64,000 nt of DNA. Origin: Candidatus Binatia bacterium. Lineage in GTDB: Bacteria; Vulcanimicrobiota; Vulcanimicrobiia; Vulcanimicrobiales; Vulcanimicrobiaceae. Below the pieces are notes generated by a model. It was not told the DNA's origin, ran no database searches, and saw nothing but the letters and a program-made list of their open reading frames with translations. The translations under genes and the position numbers were made by a program. Positions 35,386-44,917 of the stretch are shown here, one piece after another (position 1 is the stretch's first letter; each line of letters opens with the position of its first letter). The stretch spans positions 44,310 to 108,309 of the forward strand of contig DATKMJ010000056.1 of assembly GCA_035541935.1 (NCBI GenBank), read 5' to 3'.

Positions 35386-37449
35386 ATGCTCCGACGCACG
35401 ATTCCGCTCTTCGCCATCATCTCGCTGCTCAGTGCCATATGCCCGGCACCGGCGCCGGCGATGTCGACGCAGGCCGAGATCGCGGCCGGCCAAGCCGAGG
35501 ACCAGCAGATCGTCGCGAGCAGCGTCATCGAGACCGATCCGCTGCTCAACGCGTACGTCGCCGGCATCGCCGGCAATCTCTGGAATCAGGTCGCGCGAAA
35601 AGACGTTCCGTACTCGGTCAAGATCATCAAGGATAGCCAGATTAACTCGTTTGCGACGCTCGGCGGCTTCGTCTACATCAACGAGGGCCTCATCGACTTC
35701 GTCCAATCCGACGACGAGCTCGCAAGCGTCATCGGCCACGAGACGGGCCACATCGAGCGGCGCCACGTCATCACCACGAACTCGAAAGCGGAGATTCTCA
35801 ATATCCTCTTCGGCATCGCGTCGATCTTCTCGCCGATCGTCTACGAGCTCGGCGGGCTCGCTGAAGCAGGCATCATGGCAAAGGTCTCGCGCGAGGACGA
35901 GATCCAAGCCGACCGCTACGGCCTGCAGCTCATGTCGCGCGCCGGCTACGATCCCGAATCCATGGTGACGATGATGGCGCATCTCGGCGTGCTGGAAGAA
36001 GAGCACGACGACGCCGTCAGCAAGTATCTCGAAGACCATCCCAATCCCGCGGCGCGCGTAGCGCACCTCATGGGATACCCCGAGCTCGATCCGACGACCG
36101 TCACGGCACAGCAGGTGCTCGTGCAGGCATCGAGCGACGAGGAGCGCGCGCGCTACGATTTCGCGCGCCTGCGCCTCGATCAAGTTTTGAAGAAGGATCC
36201 GCAGAACCCCGAAGCGCTGCTCGAACTCGGCCAGTCGGAACTCGCGCTCGGCCTTCCGAATAAGAGCGAGCAGACGATGGCGGAGGCGGCACAACTCGGT
36301 TCGCCCGCGACCCGCGCCGCCGCGAATCAACAGATCACCGCGCTGCGCAAGATGGAAGTGCAGCAGGTGCGGCTGACCAAGGCCGATCCGCCCGGCAACC
36401 TGCAGAGCACCGTCACCGCCGCGCAAGCGAACCACTACGCGAACGCGACCGAGATCGCGGCGCGCGCCGCCGAGGGCAAAGATCAGATCAAGGCCGTCCG
36501 CAACCGCATCGACACGCTGCAGTACGAGGTTCCCGATCTGAGCCGGGTCAACGCGAAGCGCGGCTCGCGCGTCGAGGCGATCGTGAAGAACCTTACCTCG
36601 ATGGCGCGCTCGCTCAACAGCGCGCTGCAGGACACCGGCAGCGATACCAGCCCGATCGAAGGCGTCGGAACGCTCGAGAAAGACAAAGAGACCGGATCGC
36701 TCAAGGACAGCGCGGACATCTACAAAGAAATGCTGGCGCCCTTCGCGCTGACGCCGGTTCCGACCGAGTCGGTCGCGCTCTTCCCGTCCTATCCGCAGAT
36801 GCTTGGCGAGCTCTCGCGCGCAGACGCCGAGATGCTGCGTTCGGTCGACGCGGCGCGCGCGTCGCTGACGATTCTCGATCAATCGCTCGGCGATCTCGAC
36901 GAGTTCCTCAAGGAGCTCGACCACGCGCAGCTTGGCTTCAGCGGCGACATCACGCCCACCGAGTACGCCGTGCTCAAGCCGATGATGCAGAAGTGCGTCG
37001 ACGACTTCAACAGCGCGGCGACCGCGGCGTCGCAGGGCGAGCAGCTCTACAACTTCGCGCGCTCGCGCCAGCTCTCGACGCGCATCACGCTGCTCGGTCT
37101 GGGAACCTCGCCGCAACTCTACTCGACCCTGCAGTACGCGCTGCAGCAGCGCTTCGGCTCGAGCGGCGTGGACTACCGCACGATGCTCCGCGACGGGCTG
37201 ACGCCCGGCGAGGTAACCGCCGCAACGATCATCGCCGCCGACATCAAGAGCACGCCGGAGAGCGTCATCACCGAGGCGAAGAGCTCGGGCCAGACCGTCA
37301 TCGACGTCGCGAACGCGCATAAGATGCACGCCTGGCCGCTCGAGATCTTCATGGGCCTCGTCTATCTCGACTACACGGACGACCCGCTGAAGGAGCTTCG
37401 GAAGGCCGACGGAACGCTCGCGGTCGATCTCGGCAAACTCGGCCTGTAG
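35386..37449 (+). CDS. M48 family metalloprotease with TPR-like C-terminal region (BepA-like)
   Basis: 687 residues. ATG 35386 has GAGGAA nine bases upstream and gives a signal peptide (RRTIPLFAIISLLSAICPAPAPA). The M48 zinc site is HETGH (118-122) with the third ligand in EDEIQADRYG. A helical TPR-like region follows (LKKDPQNPEALLELGQSELAL), then about 350 further residues of mostly helical sequence without a recognised domain, longer than BepA/YfgC. Periplasmic quality control of outer-membrane proteins is the likely role. Confidence 0.88.
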   Translation: MLRRTIPLFAIISLLSAICPAPAPAMSTQAEIAAGQAEDQQIVASSVIETDPLLNAYVAGIAGNLWNQVARKDVPYSVKIIKDSQINSFATLGGFVYINEGLIDFVQSDDELASVIGHETGHIERRHVITTNSKAEILNILFGIASIFSPIVYELGGLAEAGIMAKVSREDEIQADRYGLQLMSRAGYDPESMVTMMAHLGVLEEEHDDAVSKYLEDHPNPAARVAHLMGYPELDPTTVTAQQVLVQASSDEERARYDFARLRLDQVLKKDPQNPEALLELGQSELALGLPNKSEQTMAEAAQLGSPATRAAANQQITALRKMEVQQVRLTKADPPGNLQSTVTAAQANHYANATEIAARAAEGKDQIKAVRNRIDTLQYEVPDLSRVNAKRGSRVEAIVKNLTSMARSLNSALQDTGSDTSPIEGVGTLEKDKETGSLKDSADIYKEMLAPFALTPVPTESVALFPSYPQMLGELSRADAEMLRSVDAARASLTILDQSLGDLDEFLKELDHAQLGFSGDITPTEYAVLKPMMQKCVDDFNSAATAASQGEQLYNFARSRQLSTRITLLGLGTSPQLYSTLQYALQQRFGSSGVDYRTMLRDGLTPGEVTAATIIAADIKSTPESVITEAKSSGQTVIDVANAHKMHAWPLEIFMGLVYLDYTDDPLKELRKADGTLAVDLGKLGL

Positions 37450-37457
37450 GAGCATCC

Positions 37458-38447
37458 ATGGCAGCAGCTAGCGACGCACGCAACATCTTTACGCTCGTGC
37501 GCAAGAGCATCGATGTGCGCGCCGTGCACGTGCACGTGCGCAAACCCTTCCGATTCTTGCTCTGCGGCGATCCGGCGCTCATCGCCGAGTTTCGAGCGCT
37601 GCTGCTCGGCGGCTACGACGGCCCGGTTCCCGTCGAGGCCGCGGCCTGTCTGGAGACCATTCGCGCCGAGATGCCGCTGGTCACGAATCCGAACGAAGTC
37701 CGCGCGATCATCTTTCTCGGCCGCGGCTTAGACGCCGCGCATGCCGACTTCGGCGCGCTCAGCACGCTCAACGTGCCGATCTTCGCGATCACGGTCGACC
37801 CGGATGCGGCGCCGGCCGGTCCCTCGACGCCCCCCGAGCCGGGCATGTGGAGCGAGTACGTCGTTCCGTCGCTCACGCGCGATGCGCTGCGCGGCCGTCT
37901 CTTTCTGCATCTTATCGAGCGCGCGCGCGGCGCCGAGATCGCGATCGGCAGAAGCTTCCCGGTGCTGCGCGACACCGTCGCCGCCAAACTCACGCGCGAC
38001 GCGGCGAACAACGCGCTGAAAGTAGCGCTCGCGAGCGCGGTCGTCGATCACATTCCGGTCGTCGGCTTCGTGCTCGGCGCGTTCGCGTCGGCCGGCGACA
38101 TGGTGGCGATCACCGGCATTCAGGTGATGCTGATGCTCCACATCGAGGCGGTCTATGGCCGCGATCCCGACGTCGGGCGCACGTGGCAGCTCTTGCCGGT
38201 CATCGGCGGCGGCTTCGGCTGGCGCACGCTGGCACGCGAACTCGTCGGCTTCGTTCCGGTCGCGGGCATCGCGATCAAGGGCGCGATCGCGTATGCAGGC
38301 ACGATCGTCGTCGGCGAAGGCGTCACGTTCTTTCAAGAGCACGGCAGTTACATGACGAAGGGCCAAGCTTCGGTGCTCTACGAGCGCGCAAAGGCCGACG
38401 CGCTTCGCTTCGCCCGCGAACTCATCGGAAAGCTGCGGCGCAAGTGA
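37458..38447 (+). CDS. DUF697-like protein with N-terminal Rossmann-like region
   Basis: 329 residues. The C-terminal half resembles the DUF697/YcjF-type hydrophobic helical domain (VALASAVVDHIPVVGFVLGAFASAGDMVAIT, then IGGGFGWRTLARELVGFVPVAGIAIKGAIAYAGTI). The N-terminal half (FRFLLCGDPALIAEFRALLLGG, AIIFLGRGLD) looks like a nucleotide-binding fold but has no P-loop, unlike the GTPases to which DUF697 is usually attached. Function unknown. Its stop overlaps the next start (GTGA). Confidence 0.65.
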   Translation: MAAASDARNIFTLVRKSIDVRAVHVHVRKPFRFLLCGDPALIAEFRALLLGGYDGPVPVEAAACLETIRAEMPLVTNPNEVRAIIFLGRGLDAAHADFGALSTLNVPIFAITVDPDAAPAGPSTPPEPGMWSEYVVPSLTRDALRGRLFLHLIERARGAEIAIGRSFPVLRDTVAAKLTRDAANNALKVALASAVVDHIPVVGFVLGAFASAGDMVAITGIQVMLMLHIEAVYGRDPDVGRTWQLLPVIGGGFGWRTLARELVGFVPVAGIAIKGAIAYAGTIVVGEGVTFFQEHGSYMTKGQASVLYERAKADALRFARELIGKLRRK

Positions 38448-40297
38448 GGGCCATCGCAGTCGTCCTCGCTGCGGCCGCGATCTTTGCCGCGGCGCCCTTG
38501 CGCGCACAGAGCGATCCGCGCGTCGAACGGCTCATCGCCGCATCCGGCGCCGCGATCGGCGTCAAATCGCTCGCAATGGTCAACGTAGTCGCGGTCCATG
38601 CCGCGGTTACCGCGGTCGGCCTGCGCGGTACGGTAACGCAGTACGCCGATCTGCGCGACGGGCGCTATGCCGCGACGACGAATCTCTCGCCGCTCGTCTC
38701 CCTCGACGGCTACGACGGACGCATTGAGTGGAGCGGCGATGGAACGAATCTCGTCTGGAACCAAGGCGGCGACAGCGATCGTTCGTCTGAACTGAATCAG
38801 GCGTATATCTCGAGTTACGGCCTCTGGCAACCGAACGCACGCGGAGCGACCGTAACGTCGCTCGGCACGAAGAACGAGAAGGGCCACTCCTACGATGGAT
38901 TGAGCATCACTCCGGTCGGATCGAAGGTGCCCTTCGAGCTGTGGTTCGACGGCACGACGCACCTGCCGGCGCGAGCGAACCTCGTCAGCGGCTTCACGAC
39001 CCAGACGATGACGTTCTCCGACTACCGGCGCTTCCACGGCGTCATGGTCGCGCGCGCGGTTCGCATAGACTCCAGCGACGGCAACAACGTTGACGCACGC
39101 GTAACGAGCATCGTGTTGAATCCACCCGACGCGCGCGCCGCGCTCGCGCGGCCGCAGACGCATCCGACCGACTTCTCGATCGCCGGCGGCAAGACGTCGA
39201 CGACCGTTCCGGTCGCCCTGATGGAGAACCACGTTTACCTCGACGTGATGCTCAACGGGAAGGGACCGTACCACTTCATCTTCGATACCGGGGGCTCGAA
39301 CGTCGTCGATCCCGCCGTGGCGAAAGAGATCGGCGCGTTCGGCAGCGGATCGGCGCAGGGCAGCGGCGTCGGCTCGCAGACGGAGTCGCTGAGCTTCGCA
39401 ACCGTTGCGACGCTGCAAGTCGGGGACGCGGTGCTGAAAAATCAACTCTTCGCGGTTGCGCCGACGCGGCTCGGCTTCGGGATCTCGGCCGGCCGTCAAG
39501 TGGACGGACTCATCGGCTGGGAAGTGCTCGCGCGCTACGTCACCACGTTCGATTACGCGGGGTCGCAAGTCGTGCTCGCGATGCCCGGCACGACGCAGAC
39601 GCCCGCAAACGGGCACGTCGTGCCCTTCGTCCTCTACGGAACGCAGCCGCAGATCGCGTGCACGATCGACTCGATCCCGTCCGAGTGCACGATCGACACG
39701 GGCGCGCGCGATACGATCAGTTTCATGACGCCGTTTCTCAACGCGCATCCAGAAGTCGTGCCCGCGACGCTGACGAGCATCGGCATCAGCGGTTTTGGCT
39801 TCGGCGGCCCCGCGTTCGGCAAGCTCGGCCGCGTGAAAGAGGTCGGCATAGACGACCTGACCTTGACGAACCTCGTCGCCGATTTCTCATCGCAGACCAG
39901 CGGTGCGCTGACGGCGCCGTTTGTCGCGGCCAACATCGGTGGAAACTTGCTACGGCGTTTCACCGTCACGTTCGACTACGGCGCCGGCACGATGACGCTC
40001 GTGCCCAACGCAGCGCTGAGCGAACCCGACGTCTACGAGCGATCCGGACTCTTCTTGGTCGAGCGCGGCGAGAGCGTGATCGTCGTGGACGTGCGCCCCG
40101 GCACGCCGGCGGCGCTCGCGGGCATCGTCAAGGGCGACGTCATCACGACGATCGACGGCTCGCCCACGAGCGGGATGGCGCTCGCCGCCGTTCGCGCAAT
40201 CTTCGCGAAGCCCGCAGGAACGGTCGTGACGCTCGGCATCACCGGCAAAGACGGCGCGCAGCGCACGGTGAGGTTCACGCTTCAAGACTACGTCTAG
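38444..40297 (+). CDS. Exported retroviral-type aspartyl protease with C-terminal PDZ domain
   Basis: 617 residues with a signal peptide (RAIAVVLAAAAIFAAAPLRAQ). After an approx. 240-residue beta-rich lipoprotein-carrier-like region come two aspartyl-protease half-domains with DTGGSN and DTGARD motifs, then a PDZ domain (about 545-617, VVDVRPGTPAALAGIVKGDVITTIDG). Two DTG motifs on one chain would allow an intramolecular active site. The stop directly abuts the stop of the next gene on the opposite strand. Confidence 0.85.
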   Translation: MRAIAVVLAAAAIFAAAPLRAQSDPRVERLIAASGAAIGVKSLAMVNVVAVHAAVTAVGLRGTVTQYADLRDGRYAATTNLSPLVSLDGYDGRIEWSGDGTNLVWNQGGDSDRSSELNQAYISSYGLWQPNARGATVTSLGTKNEKGHSYDGLSITPVGSKVPFELWFDGTTHLPARANLVSGFTTQTMTFSDYRRFHGVMVARAVRIDSSDGNNVDARVTSIVLNPPDARAALARPQTHPTDFSIAGGKTSTTVPVALMENHVYLDVMLNGKGPYHFIFDTGGSNVVDPAVAKEIGAFGSGSAQGSGVGSQTESLSFATVATLQVGDAVLKNQLFAVAPTRLGFGISAGRQVDGLIGWEVLARYVTTFDYAGSQVVLAMPGTTQTPANGHVVPFVLYGTQPQIACTIDSIPSECTIDTGARDTISFMTPFLNAHPEVVPATLTSIGISGFGFGGPAFGKLGRVKEVGIDDLTLTNLVADFSSQTSGALTAPFVAANIGGNLLRRFTVTFDYGAGTMTLVPNAALSEPDVYERSGLFLVERGESVIVVDVRPGTPAALAGIVKGDVITTIDGSPTSGMALAAVRAIFAKPAGTVVTLGITGKDGAQRTVRFTLQDYV

Positions 40298-41452
40298 CTA
40301 CAAACGCTCTAACAGTTGCTCGTCTTCCAGCGAACGCAGCTCTTCCGGCACGCGCTCGCGCGCGGGAGCGGCGAGGGCGGCGGCGATCTCGCGGCGACGC
40401 CACGGCAAGAGCTCGTCGCGACGCGCGAGGAATCGCTTGACGAGGGCGCGCTGCGCGCCCGAGAGGTACGCCGTCGGCGCGTAGACGGGCTCGCCGTCGA
40501 GCGCGGGCCGCTCGACGCCGGGCTCGAGGTCGAAGCCCTCGTGGCGCAGTCGCACGTCGAAGTAATAGAGCGCGAGCACCAACGCGACGAACGGATTGAC
40601 GACGATGCGCACGCTCGCGTCGATCGCCGAGCCGGCGAGGTCGCCGCCGCGCGCCGCGACGAACGCGAGCGCGTCGGTCACGACCATCGAGAGCGTGACG
40701 ATCGCGCTGAGGACGATCGCGCAACGCAGCGCGCGTCCGAACTCGCTCCGCGTAAAGACCCGCAATAGGCCGAGTCGCAACGAGATTGCCGCACCGCGGC
40801 CCTCGACGACGACGGCGAAGAAACCGAAGGCGGCCGGCACGACGAGCAACTCGATCGGCCCGAGCATCAGGACGAACGCACAGACCGCGACGAGCGGGGC
40901 GAGCGCGGCAAGCGCGTTGCCGGCCACGAGGACCGCGACGACGACGAGGAGGATCAACACGGCGCCGGCTGCGAGATCGAACCCGGCAAGCGCGAGGAGT
41001 TCGAGGATCGAGAGCGCCAGGATTGCTCCGGATCGCGGCGCGACGCCGCCCAAGCAGTCGCGCGCCGAGACGGGATTCCCGCGATAGACCTGCGCGACGC
41101 CCGCGCCAACGGCGCTCAGCACGAAGGCCCACGTCAGCCAGCCGATCAGCAGACCGCCGAGCGCGAGCAGCACGAACTGCGGCGACGTAAAGACCGGCGG
41201 AATCGCCGGCGTGCCGAGCGTCTGCGCGCGTTGGAGCGCGTTCAGCGCGGTTTCGAGCTGCGGCGCGGCGCGCAATGCGATGAAGTGCTGCGCGACCGTC
41301 GCGGGAACGACGAAGGCGGCCGCGCTTGCGGCAAAAGCGACGAAACTGCGCGCGTAAAGCGCGAACGCACGATCGAAGATCTCGCGCAGGCTTAACGGGC
41401 GCAGCTCCACCGTTGCGGCTTCGGGTCGCGTCGACCGGAAACCCCTAATCAA
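40298..41452 (-). CDS. Multipass membrane protein of unknown function
   Basis: 384 residues with about six hydrophobic spans between residues 35 and 300 and a cytoplasmic tail of about 80 residues. The opening RPLSLREIFDRAFALYARSF is the hallmark of membrane proteins related to the glycerophosphodiester phosphodiesterase membrane domain family. The tail YLSGAQRALVKRFLARRDELLPWRRREIAAAL is Arg-rich. No catalytic residues are apparent. Confidence 0.75.
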   Translation of the reverse strand: MIRGFRSTRPEAATVELRPLSLREIFDRAFALYARSFVAFAASAAAFVVPATVAQHFIALRAAPQLETALNALQRAQTLGTPAIPPVFTSPQFVLLALGGLLIGWLTWAFVLSAVGAGVAQVYRGNPVSARDCLGGVAPRSGAILALSILELLALAGFDLAAGAVLILLVVVAVLVAGNALAALAPLVAVCAFVLMLGPIELLVVPAAFGFFAVVVEGRGAAISLRLGLLRVFTRSEFGRALRCAIVLSAIVTLSMVVTDALAFVAARGGDLAGSAIDASVRIVVNPFVALVLALYYFDVRLRHEGFDLEPGVERPALDGEPVYAPTAYLSGAQRALVKRFLARRDELLPWRRREIAAALAAPARERVPEELRSLEDEQLLERL

Positions 41453-41498
41453 AACGATCGGCGAAGGTCATCGCAGAGCGGCGGTCCAACGGACGCGC

Positions 41499-42620
41499 AT
41501 GCTCTCACGCAGCGCGTTCATCGGTTCGTCCCTCGGCATTTCGGCGATGGCCGCGATGCGTTCGCCGGCGGCTGCGCTCGCCGCGGCGCCGCCCGGCGCG
41601 TCGATCGTCCCGCCGCGCATCGACGCGGGCCGCGTCATCCGCACCGTCGTCGGCCTGCGTCCGTTTCGCGCCGCGGGCTTCGTCCTTCGCGCGGAGCCGT
41701 TCGGCGCGAAGGTTCTCGTGCACAACTACGGTCACGGCGGCGGCGGGTTCAGCCTCTCGTGGGGATGTGCGACGCTCGCGGCGGACTTCGTTGCCGATCG
41801 CTCACCGGCTCGGGCCGCCGTGCTCGGCTGCGGCGTCATCGGGCTGACGACTGCGCGGATTCTGCAGAATCGCGGCTGGCAGGTCACGATCTACGCGTCC
41901 GCCCTGCCGCCGATGACGACGTCGAACGTCGCGGGCGCGCAGTGGACGCCGACGACGGTCTTCACGACCGACGGGGCGACGCCGGCGTTTCTCGACGTCT
42001 TTCGCAAGGCGGCGCGCATCGCAAACCGGGCGTTTCAACTGATGGTTGGGCCGGCATACGGCGTCCGCTGGCTCGACAACTACGTTCTAAAGCCCGACGC
42101 CCAGGAGAGCGGCGGAGAGATCGACTACGCTACCCGCGTCGGCATCGCGGATCTCTACGCCGACGTCGAGCCGGTCGACCCCGCGACGGTGCCGTTCGTC
42201 GGCTATAAGAGCATCATGCGATTCAGCACGATGCTGATGGAGCCGAATACGTTTCTGCCGGCGGTTCAGCGCGACTTCCTATTGCAAGGTGGGCACATCG
42301 TCGTGCGCTCCTTCCGCGCGCCGTCCGAGATCGCCGCGCTGCACGAACCGGTCGTCTTCAACTGCACCGGCCTCGGCTCGCGCGCGCTCTTCGGCGACAC
42401 GATGCTCGAACCGGTGCGAGGCCAGCTCACGATTCTCGAACCTCAGGCCGCCGTCGATTATATCTATCTCGTTAGCGATCCGCTGCTCTACATGTTCCCG
42501 CGCAGCGACGGCATCGTTCTCGGCGGCACGTGGGAACGCGGCAACTGGTCGACTACCCCCGACGTAGCAACTCAGGCACGCGTCCTTTCCGGACACGAAG
42601 CACTTTTTAGAAAAGACTAG
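41499..42620 (+). CDS. D-amino-acid oxidase-like FAD protein with circularly permuted order, Tat-like signal
   Basis: 373 residues. A leader (MLSRSAFIGSSLGISAMAAM) is followed at about 47-105 by the block that ends ordinary DAAO: VVGLRPFRAAGF (substrate-binding Arg) and VLVHNYGHGGGGFSLSWGCA. Only then does the FAD-binding Rossmann start appear (AAVLGCGVIGLTTARILQNRG, about 107), then YASALPPMTTSNVAGAQWTP, VVFNCTGLGSRALFG, and finally FPRSDGIVLGGTWERGNWS close to the C-terminus. All expected DAAO segments are present, but the C-terminal segment has moved to the front. Likely oxidises a D-amino acid or related amine outside the cytoplasm. Confidence 0.85.
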   Translation: MLSRSAFIGSSLGISAMAAMRSPAAALAAAPPGASIVPPRIDAGRVIRTVVGLRPFRAAGFVLRAEPFGAKVLVHNYGHGGGGFSLSWGCATLAADFVADRSPARAAVLGCGVIGLTTARILQNRGWQVTIYASALPPMTTSNVAGAQWTPTTVFTTDGATPAFLDVFRKAARIANRAFQLMVGPAYGVRWLDNYVLKPDAQESGGEIDYATRVGIADLYADVEPVDPATVPFVGYKSIMRFSTMLMEPNTFLPAVQRDFLLQGGHIVVRSFRAPSEIAALHEPVVFNCTGLGSRALFGDTMLEPVRGQLTILEPQAAVDYIYLVSDPLLYMFPRSDGIVLGGTWERGNWSTTPDVATQARVLSGHEALFRKD

Positions 42621-42679
42621 GTGGTTTTTCCGTCGTCGTCGCTGCCGAAGTAGTCGGCGCGCAGCTTAAGGGTGATCGC
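42617..42679 (-). pseudogene. Possible 3' remnant of a gene truncated by the restriction-modification insertion
   Basis: On the minus strand the frame ending at 42617 reads AITLKLRADYFGSDDDGKTT-stop with the high-GC third positions of the host genes. Its stop shares CTAG with the oxidase stop, the arrangement seen for other facing gene pairs here. Upstream the frame loses coding character near 42680. The parent gene is not recognised, and a chance frame cannot be excluded. Confidence 0.35.
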
Positions 42680-42958
42680 ACTCGGCGCCCTTGAAGCTGC
42701 GTTACGGGCCGTCGACAGGGCAGACGGCTCTGCGGACTCGCAGCCAATATTGGCGGAGACGATGACACGGCAGCGGCGGCCACCGGGCGAATCGCAGACG
42801 CAAGCTTGGGATCTCCAGCACTCCGTTGTGGTGGCTCGAAAGCTCGCATGGCGCGACCATCTCGAGCCGCAAGCTCCTAACAACGAGGCTTTGAAGCGCC
42901 AGGCACTCGATCATTGCGGGAGCGGACTTGCAAAAGACCGTCCGCCTGGGAGGGTACC
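42680..42958. other. Non-coding junction at the left edge of the restriction-modification island
   Basis: About 280 bp without a convincing reading frame on either strand and with base composition between host and island. No transposase, tRNA or direct repeat was seen here. Contains the presumed breakpoint of the insertion. Confidence 0.4.
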
Positions 42959-43891
42959 CTATGTAGGCCTAAGTAACGCCCTAAGGGCGAACTCTAACTC
43001 TCCCTCCGACGCAAGCGCGATATTCATGAGGTAGTCAATTTCCTCAAAGGCGCTGCGTAGAGGGTTCTGCATCTTTTTCCAGCCGAGGCCGTCCGTAACC
43101 CATATAAAACCGACGCCGGCCGCTCGCAGATCAGCATTTCGAGCGGTGTATTCACGGGCTATCGCCGGCGGCTTTGAACCGGCGGACGCGTAATGGTTGA
43201 CTTCCATCACCACCAACCGCTCGCTGCCCCTTAGCCAAAAACTCGCGTCCCATACAACGCCTCTGCACGAGTCTGGCAGTCTAAAGCCTCGCCGCTTCAG
43301 GTCGGCGTAGGTCGCCTCCTCGGTAACCTCGAGATCGGCTATAATGCCCCTTGCCGCTGCGATCGCCGGCATAATTGCTTCCACGCCGCATGCTCCGCCA
43401 CGATTTTTCCTCCCATTGCTATCCAGCCCTACTTCGACTCCTATAGCGTAATCGCTAACGCTCTTTAGACGTTCAAGAACCTCGCCCAGGCCAATCTCCA
43501 CGAGAAAGTGTGCGTAGCGCTTTGCCTCCGCCAGCTTGGCCGCTCCTGTTGCGTCCTTGGGAAGGAAGCTATAGTTCGTGACTCCAGAATCGCCTGAGCT
43601 GCCGACTAGCGAGAGCTCGTGACGGTGCGCTATCAGCGTCGGTAGCGCGCGTATGACCCGCGGATGGCGCATAAAGAGGTCTATCGCGGCCGTCTCGATA
43701 TCCTCGCTGCCGCACAGCGTGCTCAAGAGCGCAAAGTCGTCGCCAAACTTGCCAGCTTTGGCGAGCACCTTCTCCCAATCAACATAGTAGCTTGCGCTAT
43801 GATGATTTGCCAAAGTGGAAATGAATTTCGCGAATGCGCCATCCTCGGTAGAGATACCGAGTCTTTCCTTGTAGTAAGCAAGATTAGCCAA
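42959..43891 (-). CDS. dpnB: DpnII/MboI family type II restriction endonuclease (unmethylated GATC)
   Basis: 310 residues, close to the 288 of pneumococcal DpnII. The diagnostic block is GVEVGLDSNGRKNRGGACGVEAIM (nuclease core, residues about 155-178), followed by FWLRGSERLVVMEVNHYASAGSKPPAIAREY. The family cleaves double-stranded GATC when neither strand is N6-adenine methylated. TTG start at 43891 with GGAGGTG upstream. It is the last gene of a dpnM-(small ORF)-dpnA-dpnB operon, the pneumococcal order. Third-position GC is clearly lower than in flanking genes, a sign of transfer. Confidence 0.9.
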   Translation of the reverse strand: MANLAYYKERLGISTEDGAFAKFISTLANHHSASYYVDWEKVLAKAGKFGDDFALLSTLCGSEDIETAAIDLFMRHPRVIRALPTLIAHRHELSLVGSSGDSGVTNYSFLPKDATGAAKLAEAKRYAHFLVEIGLGEVLERLKSVSDYAIGVEVGLDSNGRKNRGGACGVEAIMPAIAAARGIIADLEVTEEATYADLKRRGFRLPDSCRGVVWDASFWLRGSERLVVMEVNHYASAGSKPPAIAREYTARNADLRAAGVGFIWVTDGLGWKKMQNPLRSAFEEIDYLMNIALASEGELEFALRALLRPT

Positions 43892-43944
43892 CCGTACACC
43901 TCCATTCCGCAGGCTTCTTCAGGCCAGGCGCAGTCACTGGAGGT

Positions 43945-44847
43945 CTAAAGAAGCGGAGCTGGGGCCTCTTTTTTGCCGCGTTGCTCCGGCTTGAGGTCTA
44001 GCTCGATGTCGCGCGCAACCGAAAGTAGCCTTTCCTTTGTCACTTTCAGATATTCCTCGTCTAACTCTATCCCCACGTATCGTCGACGGAGCCGCGACGC
44101 AACGACGCCGGTTGTCCCAGACCCGTTGAACGGATCCAGTATCAGGTCGTCTGGATTGCTCGACGATCTGATGATCCGGTCGAGCAACGCCTCAGGCTTT
44201 TGCGTTGGATGCTTTTTTCGTGCCTTTTCTTCCGACTTAGGCGGGCCGGTCTCGAAAACGCGTGGTATATACGTTCCATCCCGAAACTCCCAAACATCTC
44301 GCATCTGGCGACCGCTATTTTCTGCGCGCATCGTTTCGTAATGAAATGTGTGTTCCAGTTTCTTCCTGCGCTGGGGCGCCGCCCAAATCAACAGCTCGCT
44401 GCTGTGCGTGAAGAAACGGCATGACAGATTCGGTGAGGCATTGGGCTTGAACCATGTCACCGTATTTAAAATATGGTAACCGAGTCGCTGCATCATGTAG
44501 CCGACATTGAAAATCACATGCTGTGTACCGGAAACCCAAAGGGTACCCGAGGGTTTGAGTATCGTCTTGCAGCGAGATAGCCACGCCTCGATGAACTTGA
44601 GGTCGGCGTCTTGTCCTCCAGACTTGTCCCAGTCCCCTTTGTGCACTGGAACCATGCGACCGGCATGGCACGTGAACCCGCCGTTCGAGAGATTATATGG
44701 CGGATCTGCAAAGATCAAGTCGACGCTTTGCTTTTCGAGCGTTTCCATAGCGGCCAAACAGTCGCCGTGGTAAAGAACCCAGTGGTCACCCTCGTGGTAC
44801 TTCGAAAAACCTTTTTCTTCGGCTTCTGCCTGGCCTGGAAGCAACAT
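43945..44847 (-). CDS. dpnA: DpnA-like N6-adenine DNA methyltransferase
   Basis: 300 residues. Catalytic motif IV is FADPPYNLSNGG (about 46-57) and the AdoMet-binding motif is DLILDPFNGSGTTGVVA near the C-terminus, the permuted order of the beta class. VHKGDWDKSGG, PNASPNLSCRFFTHSSELL and KHPTQKPEALLDRII match DpnA of pneumococcus closely. DpnA methylates GATC also on single-stranded DNA, protecting incoming DNA during transformation. Ends 53 bp before dpnB; lower GC than neighbours. Confidence 0.92.
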   Translation of the reverse strand: MLLPGQAEAEEKGFSKYHEGDHWVLYHGDCLAAMETLEKQSVDLIFADPPYNLSNGGFTCHAGRMVPVHKGDWDKSGGQDADLKFIEAWLSRCKTILKPSGTLWVSGTQHVIFNVGYMMQRLGYHILNTVTWFKPNASPNLSCRFFTHSSELLIWAAPQRRKKLEHTFHYETMRAENSGRQMRDVWEFRDGTYIPRVFETGPPKSEEKARKKHPTQKPEALLDRIIRSSSNPDDLILDPFNGSGTTGVVASRLRRRYVGIELDEEYLKVTKERLLSVARDIELDLKPEQRGKKEAPAPLL

Positions 44848-44917
44848 TACCTTTGCCTAAACAATCTCCTCATGCGGGCGGTTTCACAAACCGATCTGGG
44901 CGCCTCCCAAGGCCTTG

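Noticed and set aside
42672..43034. 120-residue plus-strand open frame over the island edge
   Set aside because: No ribosome site, odd composition, and it runs antisense into the dpnB 3' end; no protein-like pattern.
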